DNA of 64,000 bases, from contig NZ_JALJRW010000001.1 of the NCBI RefSeq assembly GCF_024519465.1, positions 186,001-250,000 of the forward strand. The letters run 5' to 3'. Source of the DNA: Stenotrophomonas sp. Ste86. GTDB taxonomy: Bacteria > Pseudomonadota > Gammaproteobacteria > Xanthomonadales > Xanthomonadaceae. The notes under the pieces were generated by a model. That model saw only the letters and a list, made by a program, of their open reading frames with translations, searched no databases and was not told the DNA's origin. How positions within the stretch are numbered: position 1 is the first letter of the stretch; each line of letters starts with the position of its first letter. The translations under genes and the position numbers were made by a program. Shown one piece after another: positions 26,306 to 33,898 of this stretch.

Positions 26306-27462
26306 CGCGACACCTGCGTGTGCCGGGTGACTTCGGCAAGCGACTGGCGGCTGATGTCGGCGATGGTTGTCGCGCCGGTGAGCGTCATCGCCACGCGCAT
26401 TTCCCGGGCGATCAGGTCGAGCAGGTTCGCCACGCCCTCCCCGCCCTGCGCCGCCAGCGCGTACACGAAGGCGCGACCGAGAAGGACGCTGTCGGCGCCC
26501 AGCGCCAGCATGCGCACCACGTCCAGCCCGTTGCGGATGCCCGAATCGGCCAGGATCTTCAGCTCCCCTTTGACCGCATCGGCAATCGCCGGCAACGCCC
26601 GTGCGGTGGACAGCACGCCGTCCAGCTGGCGACCGCCGTGGTTGGACACCACGATGCCATCGGCGCCAAAGCGCACCGCATCGCGCGCGTCCTCCGGATC
26701 GAGGATGCCCTTGATCACCATCGGCCCGGTCCAGAACTCACGGATCCACTCGAGGTCCTTCCAGGAAATGGACGGGTCGAAATTGCTGCCGAGCCAGCCG
26801 ATGTAATCGGCCAGGCCGGTCGGGCTGCCCCGGTAGGTGGAAATGTTGCCCAGGTCATGCGGGCGGCCCAACAGGCCCACATCCCACGCCCAGCGCGGAT
26901 GGGTCACGGCCTGCAGCATGCGCCGCAATGGGGCGCGCGGACCGCTCATCCCCGAATGCGCATCGCGGTAGCGCGCGCCCGGGGTGGGCATGTCCACGGT
27001 GAACACCAGCGTGGTCACCCCGGCGGCCTTGGCCCGCTCCAGCGCATTGCGCATGAAGCCGCGGTCCTTGAGCACGTACAGCTGGAACCACATCGGACGA
27101 TCAATGGCCGGTGCCACTTCCTCGATCGGGCACACCGACACCGTGGACAGGGTGAACGGAATGCCGCGGCTGGCCGCCGCCCGTGCCGCCTGCACTTCCC
27201 CCCGGCGCGCATACATGCCGGTCAGCCCGACCGGGCCCAGCGCCACCGGCATCGCCAGACGCTCGCCGAACAGCTCGGTCTCCAGGCTCAGCTCGGCCAC
27301 GTTGCGCAGTACCCGCTGCCGCAACGCGATGTCGGCAAGGTCGGACACGTTGCGCTTGAGCGTGTGCTCGGCATAGGCGCCACCATCGATGTAGTGGAAC
27401 AGGAACGGCGGCACCCGCCGTTGGGCGGCGGCGCGGTAATCGGTGGAGGCGGCAATGATCAT
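26302..27462 (-). CDS. lldD: L-lactate dehydrogenase (FMN, quinone-dependent)
   Basis: A 386-residue alpha-hydroxy-acid oxidase-family enzyme oxidising L-lactate to pyruvate at the membrane. Key features: [15 protein letters not shown] at the N-terminus, the FMN-contacting [37 protein letters not shown], and the catalytic histidine in [16 protein letters not shown] followed by [20 protein letters not shown]. All family residues I can check are present. It sits 3 bp after lldR and overlaps dld. No lactate permease (lldP) is in this cluster. Confidence 0.96.
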   Translation of the reverse strand: MIIAASTDYRAAAQRRVPPFLFHYIDGGAYAEHTLKRNVSDLADIALRQRVLRNVAELSLETELFGERLAMPVALGPVGLTGMYARRGEVQAARAAASRGIPFTLSTVSVCPIEEVAPAIDRPMWFQLYVLKDRGFMRNALERAKAAGVTTLVFTVDMPTPGARYRDAHSGMSGPRAPLRRMLQAVTHPRWAWDVGLLGRPHDLGNISTYRGSPTGLADYIGWLGSNFDPSISWKDLEWIREFWTGPMVIKGILDPEDARDAVRFGADGIVVSNHGGRQLDGVLSTARALPAIADAVKGELKILADSGIRNGLDVVRMLALGADSVLLGRAFVYALAAQGGEGVANLLDLIAREMRVAMTLTGATTIADISRQSLAEVTRHTQVSR

Positions 27463-27465
27463 GGG

Positions 27466-28230
27466 TCAACCGTGGGCAGGAGGAAGCTGCGATGCGCGGG
27501 CGCGCCGGGCCTCGTTGTCATCGAGCGTGCGCAGGGAGGTGTGCACGAATGCCAGGTGCGCATGCGCGGCGGCGCGCGCGCGTTCGGGGTCGCCGGACAG
27601 CACCCCGTCCATCAGCTCGCGGTGCTGCGTCGACAGCGGCTCAAACGTGCGGGGCGAGGTGTAGAGCCGTTCACGGCTCTGCGAGATATTGGTCTGCAAC
27701 AGCTCGAACAGGCCACGCATCACCTGCAGCAGCACCAGGTTGTGCGAGGCCTCGGCGATGGCCAGGTGGAAGGCCGCATCCGCGCGCGCCTCGCCGGCGG
27801 GATCGTCCTTGCCGTGCGCGGCGAGCATGTGCTCGAAGGCCGCACGGATCTTCGCCCGGTCCGCGTCGGTGGCGCGCAGCGCGGCGTGCCAGGCGGTCGC
27901 ACCCTCCAGCGCATGGCGGATCTCCAGCACATCGAAGCGGTACTCCGGGTCGTTCTGGAACACCGGCAGGTAGGGCAACAGCGACGCGTCGATGCCCGGG
28001 TGCGTACATGCCATCGGCACGCTCACGTAGGTGCCGCCACCAACCCGCGCCGTCAGCAGGCCCTGGCTGGACAGCTGGGCGATGGCTTCGCGCAGCGCCG
28101 TGCGCGATACGCCCAGTTGCACCGCCAGCGCACGCTCGGCCGGCAGCCGATCGCCGGGTTGCAGGTTGCGGGCATGGACCAGCTCGCGCAGCTGCGCGGC
28201 CACCCGGTCAGACAGGCGTTCGTGCTTCAC
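27466..28230 (-). CDS. lldR: FadR-type GntR regulator of lactate use
   Basis: About 254 residues. An N-terminal winged helix (KHERLSDRVAAQLRELVHAR, then LPAERALAVQLGVSRTALRE and GLLTARVGGGTYV) is followed by an FCD effector domain (residues about 100-230, with EIRHALEGATAWHAAL and DAAFHLAIAEASHNLVLLQV carrying the metal/ligand histidines). LldR-type proteins repress lactate genes until lactate binds. I chose the GTG at 28230; no ATG fits, and a longer frame to 28329 is possible. Two TGGT-ATG-ACCA palindromes lie upstream, matching FadR-subfamily operators. Confidence 0.9.
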   Translation of the reverse strand: MKHERLSDRVAAQLRELVHARNLQPGDRLPAERALAVQLGVSRTALREAIAQLSSQGLLTARVGGGTYVSVPMACTHPGIDASLLPYLPVFQNDPEYRFDVLEIRHALEGATAWHAALRATDADRAKIRAAFEHMLAAHGKDDPAGEARADAAFHLAIAEASHNLVLLQVMRGLFELLQTNISQSRERLYTSPRTFEPLSTQHRELMDGVLSGDPERARAAAHAHLAFVHTSLRTLDDNEARRARASQLPPAHG

Positions 28231-28392
28231 GTCGTCACCGCCGCGAACACGCACAAGCACCGGACATGACCGGTATCGGGATCGGGATCGGGGAACGTCC
28301 AAGCCAGCATCGGCGGGTCTCATCAGCAACGGTCAGATGTGGCCGCGCGATGTTCATCGCGTGCCGGCCGCGCTCTGCAACCACCGGAGACG

Positions 28393-28403
28393 TGGTATGA
28401 CCA
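28393..28403. promoter_or_regulatory. LldR-type operator, copy 1
   Basis: TGGTATGACCA followed by ATT. This is the FadR-subfamily consensus TGGT-N3-ACCA. It lies 163 bp upstream of the lldR start and is identical to copy 2. On the lldR coding strand it reads AATTGGTCATACCA. Confidence 0.65.
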
Positions 28404-28489
28404 ATTCCCCGGAACGGGCGCAGTACCATCGACACCCGACTACGACAGGAGCGACAAGCCCATTAAACCATAGCGATGACCGACCCGCT

Positions 28490-28500
28490 TGGTATGACCA
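28490..28500. promoter_or_regulatory. LldR-type operator, copy 2
   Basis: TGGTATGACCA, identical to copy 1 and starting 97 bp from it. It abuts the stop codon of the glyoxalase-fold gene (28501). The spacing of about nine helical turns would permit DNA looping between the sites, as shown for E. coli LldR; the looping here is inference. Confidence 0.62.
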
Positions 28501-28938
28501 TTATCCGCAACCGCAGTCGCTCGCCGGTCCTTTCAGCTCCACGCCATTGCCGTCGGGATCGCGCAGGAACACCGACATGCCATCGCCCTCGGCGCCATAG
28601 TTGCTGGCCGGCTTGCCGGTCAACCCCACCCCGTGCGTCTGCAGATGCTCGCGTAGATGGGCCACATCGAATGGCTCCACGCGCAGGCAGACATGGTCCA
28701 CATTGCGGCCCTGCTCGCCCGCCGCTGCGCCGCCCTGCACGCCCAGCGGCCCGTCGACACCGACCAGGTCGATCATCGATGCGCCAGCATGCAGGTGCAC
28801 CATGCCCAGCGATGGCCGCTCACGCGCCACCGTGCAGCCCAGCACGTCACGATAGAAGTGCACCGCGCGCGGCAAGTCCTGCACGCGCAGTACTACGTGG
28901 TCGATGCGTTGGATCTCGAACGGACGTTCGCTGCTCAT
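28501..28938 (-). CDS. VOC family (glyoxalase-fold) protein
   Basis: A 145-residue protein of the vicinal oxygen chelate superfamily. Two beta-alpha-beta3 modules are seen: QRIDHVVLRVQDLPRAVHFY ... MIDLVGVDGPLG and NVDHVCLRVEPFDVAHLREH ... SVFLRDPDGNGVELKGP. The usual metal ligands (His of IDHVV, Glu near the end in GVELKG) are present. Substrate unknown; glyoxalases and fosfomycin-resistance-like enzymes share the fold. It starts in an ATGA overlap with the MgtC-family gene upstream, and GGAG lies 5-6 bases before the ATG. Confidence 0.88.
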   Translation of the reverse strand: MSSERPFEIQRIDHVVLRVQDLPRAVHFYRDVLGCTVARERPSLGMVHLHAGASMIDLVGVDGPLGVQGGAAAGEQGRNVDHVCLRVEPFDVAHLREHLQTHGVGLTGKPASNYGAEGDGMSVFLRDPDGNGVELKGPASDCGCG

Positions 28939-29393
28939 GAGGGCTCCAGTTTCTTGGCGATACGGCTGAACACGGCCAGCACGATCAGGCACAGGATGCA
29001 GACACCGATAGCGATCACGTACTCGCCGATGCCTACTGCAATGCCGATGGAGGCGGACATGATCAACGAACTGGCGGTGGTCAGGCCGCTGACCTGGTCG
29101 TCGCGCGTACCGCGCAGGATGGTGCCGGCCGCGACGAATCCGACGCAGGCGATCACCGCTTCGATCAAACGCACCGGATCGACCTGGAGCAGGTCGCGGT
29201 AACGCTCCTGCTGGAAGTGTTCGGCGATGCTGTCGCCCAGGCCGACGATGAGCGCGGCCGCCCCGGCGATGAGCATGTGCGTACGCAGCCCGGCGGCGTG
29301 CTTGCCCATCTCACGCTCGATGCCGATCAGGCCGCCAAACACCATCGCTGCGGCAATCCGCAGCAGGATCGATAGATCTTGTTCCAGTCCCAT
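28935..29393 (-). CDS. MgtC/SapB family membrane protein
   Basis: A 152-residue inner-membrane protein with about four spans. It shows the family marks GGLIGIEREMGKHAAGLRTH (the R-T/S-H block), LVGLGDS-like turns and ACVGFVAAGTILRG (GFLGAGxI-type motif), followed by LTTASSLIMSASIGIAVGIG. The short form without the C-terminal cytosolic domain suggests a YhiD/SapB-type protein rather than virulence MgtC. MgtC proteins modulate ATP synthase or magnesium/acid adaptation in other bacteria. It is coupled to the VOC gene. Confidence 0.88.
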   Translation of the reverse strand: MGLEQDLSILLRIAAAMVFGGLIGIEREMGKHAAGLRTHMLIAGAAALIVGLGDSIAEHFQQERYRDLLQVDPVRLIEAVIACVGFVAAGTILRGTRDDQVSGLTTASSLIMSASIGIAVGIGEYVIAIGVCILCLIVLAVFSRIAKKLEPS

Positions 29394-29540
29394 CCGCTGC
29401 TCCTTACCTGTTCGGCCCAGCCTTGCGTGGCCGCCGTGGCAGCACCGTGAAGGGAGGCGTGAGGCGGATGTGCACGGTCATGCGGGGTTGGGAAACGCCG
29501 CACGACCGTACTGCAGGGACCGAGGCCCGGAGCGCCGCGC

Positions 29541-30299
29541 TTACTGCGCCAGGTAGCCGCCGTCGATGGCGTAATAGGTGCCGGTGGCGAACGACGCATC
29601 ATCGCTGGCCAGCCATGCCACCAGTGCAGCGACCTCGTCCGGCTTGCCCAGCCTGCCCAACGCGTGCTTGCTTTCCAGTGCCTGCTTTACCGTGGGATCC
29701 ATCTTGTCCAGCAGTGGCGTGGCGATGAAGCCCGGGGCCACCGCATTGACGCGGATGCTGTCCTTGGCATGCTCCCACGCAGCGGTCTGGGTCAGCCCGA
29801 CCACGCCGTGCTTGGCCGCCACATAGGCGGCCGAATTGTTGAATCCGACCTGGCCCAGGATCGAGGCCATGTTGATGATGCTGCCGCCCTTGCCACCGCG
29901 GCGCATCGCCTGGATCTGCGCGCGCTGGCACAGGAAAACGCTGGTCAGGTTGACGTCGATGACCCGCTTCCAGCCGTCCACCGGATAGTCGCCGCTGGTT
30001 GCCGACGGCCCGCCGATGCCGGCGTTGTTGACCGCGATATCCAGCCCGCCCAGTTCCTGCACGGTGCGCTGCACCGCCGCGTCCACCGCCTTTTCGTCGG
30101 TCACATCCAGCGCGATGCCGATCGCCTTTGCACCCTTGCTGCGCAGCGCCTCGGCGGTCTTCTGCACCGCCTCCTCCTTCAAGTCCCACACCGCGACCGC
30201 CGCGCCGGATGCGGCGAGCAGTTCGGCCGCTGCCAGGCCGATGCCGGACACACCACCGGTCACGATCGCCACCTTGCCCTTGAGCTGATAATCAATCAT
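29541..30299 (-). CDS. SDR family oxidoreductase
   Basis: A 252-residue classical short-chain dehydrogenase/reductase. The cofactor motif VTGGVSGIGLAAA (TGxxxGIG) lies near residue 11, DVTD and NNAGIGGPS follow, then the catalytic Ser in NMASILGQVG and the YxxxK motif in AAYVAAKHGVVGLTQ, with GFIATPLLDKM and FATGTYYAIDGGYLAQ at the end. Similar to 3-oxoacyl-ACP reductase/glucose dehydrogenase-type SDRs; the substrate is unknown. AGAGG precedes the ATG at 30299. The gene is divergent from the old yellow enzyme gene, and both may serve reductive detoxification. Confidence 0.92.
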   Translation of the reverse strand: MIDYQLKGKVAIVTGGVSGIGLAAAELLAASGAAVAVWDLKEEAVQKTAEALRSKGAKAIGIALDVTDEKAVDAAVQRTVQELGGLDIAVNNAGIGGPSATSGDYPVDGWKRVIDVNLTSVFLCQRAQIQAMRRGGKGGSIINMASILGQVGFNNSAAYVAAKHGVVGLTQTAAWEHAKDSIRVNAVAPGFIATPLLDKMDPTVKQALESKHALGRLGKPDEVAALVAWLASDDASFATGTYYAIDGGYLAQ

Positions 30300-30511
30300 C
30301 GCGTTGTACCTCTGGTTGGAATACGGGGCAGGCATCGCCTGCATCGGCCATCACCGTACGCCTCAACGGCGTTACAGAACGTGCACATGGGCGCCCGCAA
30401 CAATGCTTCCCATCGCTGCAACGCACCGGCCCCTATGCTGGCGGTCGTACGTCCACATCTCCTACGTCTACGCTGCGCATCCGCGGCGCCCTCCTCCCCC
30501 AAGGTATGCAC

Positions 30512-31609
30512 ATGACTTCTCCCAACGACGGCCCTCTGTTCACCCCCACCCGTCTCGGCGCGATCGCGGTCGCCAACCGCATCGCCATGGCACCGCTCAC
30601 CCGCAACCGCGCCATCGAAGGCCGCGTGCCCAACCCGCTCGCCATCCAGTACTACGCGCAGCGCGCCAGCGCCGGCCTGCTGATCGCCGAGGCCACGCAG
30701 ATCAGCCCGCTCGGCCAGGGCTATCTGGATACGCCGGGGATCTACAACCAGGCCCAGATCGACGCGTGGAAAAAAGTCACCGATGCGGTGCATGACGCTG
30801 GCGGCAAGATCGTGCTGCAGCTGTGGCATGTCGGCCGCATCTCGCACACCAGCCTGTTGCCCGAAGGCCAGGTGCCGGTCGCGCCGAGCGCGCTGCAGGC
30901 CAAGGCCAAGACCTTCACCGCCAAGGGCTTTGAAGACGTTTCGGTGCCACGCGCACTGGAGCTGTCGGAAATGCCGGCGCTGATCCAGGATTACCGCCAG
31001 GCCGCACGCAATGCCATCACCGCCGGTTTCGACGGCGTCGAAGTGCACGCCGCCAACGGCTACCTGATCGACCAGTTCCTGCGCGACGGCAGCAACCAGC
31101 GCACTGACGAATATGGCGGCAGCATCGAGAACCGTACGCGCCTGCTCGATGAAGTGGTCCGTGCGATTGCCTCGGAAATCGGCCCCGAACGCACCGGTGT
31201 GCGCCTGTCGCCGGTGACCCCGGCCAACGATGCCCACGATTCGCAACCGCAGCCGCTGTTCGAACGCGCCGTCGAGCGCCTGGATGCGATTGGCCCGCTG
31301 GCCTTCATCCATGTGATCGAGGGCGCCACCGGCGGCCCGCGCGACAACATCGCCTTCGACTACCAGGCACTGCGTGCGAAGTTCAAGGGCGCGTGGATCG
31401 CCAACAACGGCTACACCAAGGACACCGCCGAAGCGGCCATCGCCTCGGGCTACGCCGACGTGATCGCCTTCGGCCGTCCGTTCATCGCCAACCCCGACCT
31501 CGTCGAGCGCTTCCGCCTGGGCGTCGCCTTGTCCGAGCTGGACCCGGACACGCTGTACGGCGGCGGGTCGCACGGCTACACCGACTACCCGAGTGTGTCA
31601 GGCTCGTAA
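30512..31609 (+). CDS. nemA: Old yellow enzyme family alkene reductase
   Basis: About 365 residues, an FMN-dependent NAD(P)H ene-reductase acting on alpha,beta-unsaturated carbonyls, nitro compounds and similar electrophiles (NemA/XenA group). Seen in sequence: MAPLTRNRA at the N-terminus, KIVLQLWHVGRISHTSLLP, the substrate-binding H-x-x-N in VEVHAANGYLIDQFLRDGSN, QRTDEYGGSIENR, and the FMN phosphate site VIAFGRPFIANPDLVERFR. AAGG lies 7 bases before the ATG at 30512; an ATG at 30506 would be too close to it. SMAG repeats follow the stop. Confidence 0.93.
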   Translation: MTSPNDGPLFTPTRLGAIAVANRIAMAPLTRNRAIEGRVPNPLAIQYYAQRASAGLLIAEATQISPLGQGYLDTPGIYNQAQIDAWKKVTDAVHDAGGKIVLQLWHVGRISHTSLLPEGQVPVAPSALQAKAKTFTAKGFEDVSVPRALELSEMPALIQDYRQAARNAITAGFDGVEVHAANGYLIDQFLRDGSNQRTDEYGGSIENRTRLLDEVVRAIASEIGPERTGVRLSPVTPANDAHDSQPQPLFERAVERLDAIGPLAFIHVIEGATGGPRDNIAFDYQALRAKFKGAWIANNGYTKDTAEAAIASGYADVIAFGRPFIANPDLVERFRLGVALSELDPDTLYGGGSHGYTDYPSVSGS

Positions 31610-31614
31610 CCGCC

Positions 31615-31756
31615 GTAGAGCCGACCGTTGGTCGGCTGCCTTGCGTAATGTCGACGTTCGTCGCCTGCCCGTGGTTGATGCCAACCAACGGTCGGCTGCT
31701 TCACGTAATGCCGACGTTGGTCGGCTGCCTCCGGTAGTGCCGGCCGCTGGCCGGCT
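31615..31756. repeat. Cluster of five SMAG-type (GTAG) repeats
   Basis: Palindromic units headed by GTAG or GTAA: 31615-31637 (GTAGAGCCGACC-GTT-GGTCGGCT), 31645-31668 (degenerate), 31675-31697 (degenerate, head changed), 31705-31726 and 31734-31756 (GTAGTGCCGGCC-GCT-GGCCGGCT). Each forms a short hairpin. This is the form of the S. maltophilia GTAG repeats, REP-like elements mobilised by RAYT transposases. They fill most of the space between the nemA-type gene and the next gene. Confidence 0.88.
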
Positions 31757-31802
31757 CCTCGCACATCCGCCCACGCTCATGAAAACCGGCCAAAGGCAGG
31801 CA

Positions 31803-33686
31803 CTACCGCACCGCAGGCGTCACATCGCCGCCCCGCAGCACCGGCATCAACGCATCCGGCAACCTGCACGGTTGCCGCGGCGTACTATCCACCCGCCATC
31901 CCTTGCCCAACAGCACCCCTGCGCCGCCCGCAAGCACCTCATCGCCAGGCGCCGGGCAACTGATATCGCTGACCAGCACCTGCCCGTTCCGGTCCAGCCA
32001 TTGCTGGACGAAATAGGGGCCATCGACCAACTGCATCGTTCCCAGGTTGACGCGGGTCACCGCCTGACCCTGGACAGCGCCGCGCCACGTCGTTTCCAAC
32101 GTCACGCCGGTGAACAGCAACCGGCGTCGCATCAATACGTGGTAGTCGGCGTCCAGCAACGTCAGCTCCTCTCCCCCATCCTCCAGGTAACGCCGCGTCC
32201 AGATGCGGTCTTCGCCCCACGGCAGAACCTCCAGAAAGGTCTGGGCCAGCGGCTCGCTGCCATCGGCCAGCATCAGGCCCTGCTGCCCATCGCGGTGGAA
32301 CACCAGCCGGCGTGCATCCAGATGCTCTACCCCGCTGAAGGCGCGCCCGACTATCTTGCCGCTGTCCAGGTTGTATAGCCGGTTCTGCCCTGCAACGTGG
32401 TCCCACAGCAGCAGCAGCGGCGGCGCCACATGATCATCGTCGATCGCAAGCCCCGCAGGCACCGTGTGTGCGGTGCCACCGTTCCACCACAGCCGGGGCG
32501 AACGCTCGCCCGCCAGGGTACCCAGCACCCCACCGCCAACCGCGTCGAGATCGACCAGGTTCGACGGCGCGAACAGGGTCCGTCCCGCGCAGTCGAGCAC
32601 CGCCGCGTGGCGCGATCCGTCCGCCGGGCGCACCCGCCACGGCGGCGCCTGCCGCATCGCCTCATCCGGCGCGTCGAACACCGCAGCGACCGCATCGGTC
32701 ACCGCCTGCGGAGGTCCGCTGCGGTCCGCGTCACCGATCCACCAGCGCCCGCCGCAGTAATCCCGTCGGTAGCGGCGGTCCTGCGTAGGCACCGCCTGGA
32801 AGTGCCCATCGGCCAGCAGCCAACCGCGCTCGGGCGTGTCCTGCTCGCTCCCCGTGGCATAGCGCGTGACCTCCCCGGGCCAGTCACGCCGGCCGGCACT
32901 GCCGCCGTACTGCCGGAAGCGCGGATACAACCCGCCCTGCTGGTAGCGCGCGGCATCCAGCGACCGCCCGCGCGCATCCACCCGCCGCCACAGGTCGCGC
33001 TGCCGCAGCCACCAACCGCCATCGCTCACCGGCAGCAGCGCATCGATGTCATCGACGAACAGCACCTTGCCCCGCTCGTCCTGCACCTGACACGTTGCGC
33101 TGTCCCGGGCACCGCAGAATACGTAGACAGGGCGCCCCGGGAACGGCCCGGCCACCCACTGCCAGGCGTGCTCGTCCATCGCCATGACCTCGTGTCCAGC
33201 CATGTCGAAGAAGCGCAACGGCCCCGCGTTGGCATTCCACAGCACCCGGTCGGGTACCGCCAGCGGCTGCCATTGGCCCTCCTGCAATGCTGGCCAACGC
33301 GCCTGCCCGAGCGCATCCACCACGGCATGGCCACGTCGCACGCCCTCGGCATCCATCAGGAAGGCCTGCCACAACGGCTGATCCGCAGGCTGACCAGGCA
33401 GCGCGAAGCGTTCACCGTATTCGATATATCCCGGGTCCTCGCGCAGCAGCGTGCCGGCGTCATCGAACCACTGCTGCGGCGTGCCCTCGCCCTGCATGCG
33501 CAGCCAGCGATCCGCGGACAGCCGTTGCAGACGCGCGCCGTTGGGCGCCACCCGCAGCCGCCCATCGACATCGATCAGCGCCTCGGCGGAAAAATTATTC
33601 GCCAGCGCAGAGAATGTCTCCGCCGGCGCTGCCTGCACGCCGGTCGCCAGCGACAACAGCGCGCACAACACGACTATCCGTTTCAT
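31803..33686 (-). CDS. Large secreted protein of unknown function
   Basis: A 627-residue protein with a signal peptide (KRIVVLCALLSLATGVQAAP, cleavage near residue 20). The mature part is rich in Trp, Gly, Asp and Arg and made of many short beta-like modules with a recurring pattern of hydrophobic strand, turn, and DG/DA-G step (LIDVDGRLRVAPNGARL, WFDDAGTLLREDPGYIEYGE, LWNANAGPLRFFDMAG, WRRVDARGRSLDA, LMLADGSEPLAQTFL). This suggests a beta-propeller or WG-repeat-like architecture, but I cannot assign a family. Five cysteines are present. It is flanked by identical inverted SMAG units. Confidence 0.7.
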   Translation of the reverse strand: MKRIVVLCALLSLATGVQAAPAETFSALANNFSAEALIDVDGRLRVAPNGARLQRLSADRWLRMQGEGTPQQWFDDAGTLLREDPGYIEYGERFALPGQPADQPLWQAFLMDAEGVRRGHAVVDALGQARWPALQEGQWQPLAVPDRVLWNANAGPLRFFDMAGHEVMAMDEHAWQWVAGPFPGRPVYVFCGARDSATCQVQDERGKVLFVDDIDALLPVSDGGWWLRQRDLWRRVDARGRSLDAARYQQGGLYPRFRQYGGSAGRRDWPGEVTRYATGSEQDTPERGWLLADGHFQAVPTQDRRYRRDYCGGRWWIGDADRSGPPQAVTDAVAAVFDAPDEAMRQAPPWRVRPADGSRHAAVLDCAGRTLFAPSNLVDLDAVGGGVLGTLAGERSPRLWWNGGTAHTVPAGLAIDDDHVAPPLLLLWDHVAGQNRLYNLDSGKIVGRAFSGVEHLDARRLVFHRDGQQGLMLADGSEPLAQTFLEVLPWGEDRIWTRRYLEDGGEELTLLDADYHVLMRRRLLFTGVTLETTWRGAVQGQAVTRVNLGTMQLVDGPYFVQQWLDRNGQVLVSDISCPAPGDEVLAGGAGVLLGKGWRVDSTPRQPCRLPDALMPVLRGGDVTPAVR

Positions 33687-33824
33687 GGATCACGTCAATC
33701 AACAGCGGAGCTGCACGCTAGCGCCTGGGGGTGGCCGATGCAATGCAATGCGTCGTGTCCGCCTGCAATTCCGATAGCGCCGACGGTTGCTCGGCGCCTC
33801 GCATCTCTTTCCAGGATCACGAGG

Positions 33825-33847
33825 AGCCGGCCAGCGGCCGGCACTAC
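33825..33847 (-). repeat. Single SMAG-type repeat
   Basis: On the minus strand it reads GTAGTGCCGGCC-GCT-GGCCGGCT, base for base the same 23-bp unit as 31734-31756 but in opposite orientation, so the secreted-protein gene is bracketed by inverted copies. The rest of 33687-33898 shows nothing else I can identify. Confidence 0.85.
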
Positions 33848-33898
33848 CGGATCGGTCACAGCGTCATCGGACGCCACCCGGCGGCGGGCCTGCAGCGC

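Noticed and set aside
28264..28290. Short tandem repeat of GGGATC-like units upstream of lldR
   Set aside because: Only three imperfect copies; too short to call a functional repeat.
31615..31756. The repeat cluster considered as a CRISPR array
   Set aside because: Units are palindromic, vary in sequence, have no regular spacers and match the SMAG/REP type; no cas genes are present.
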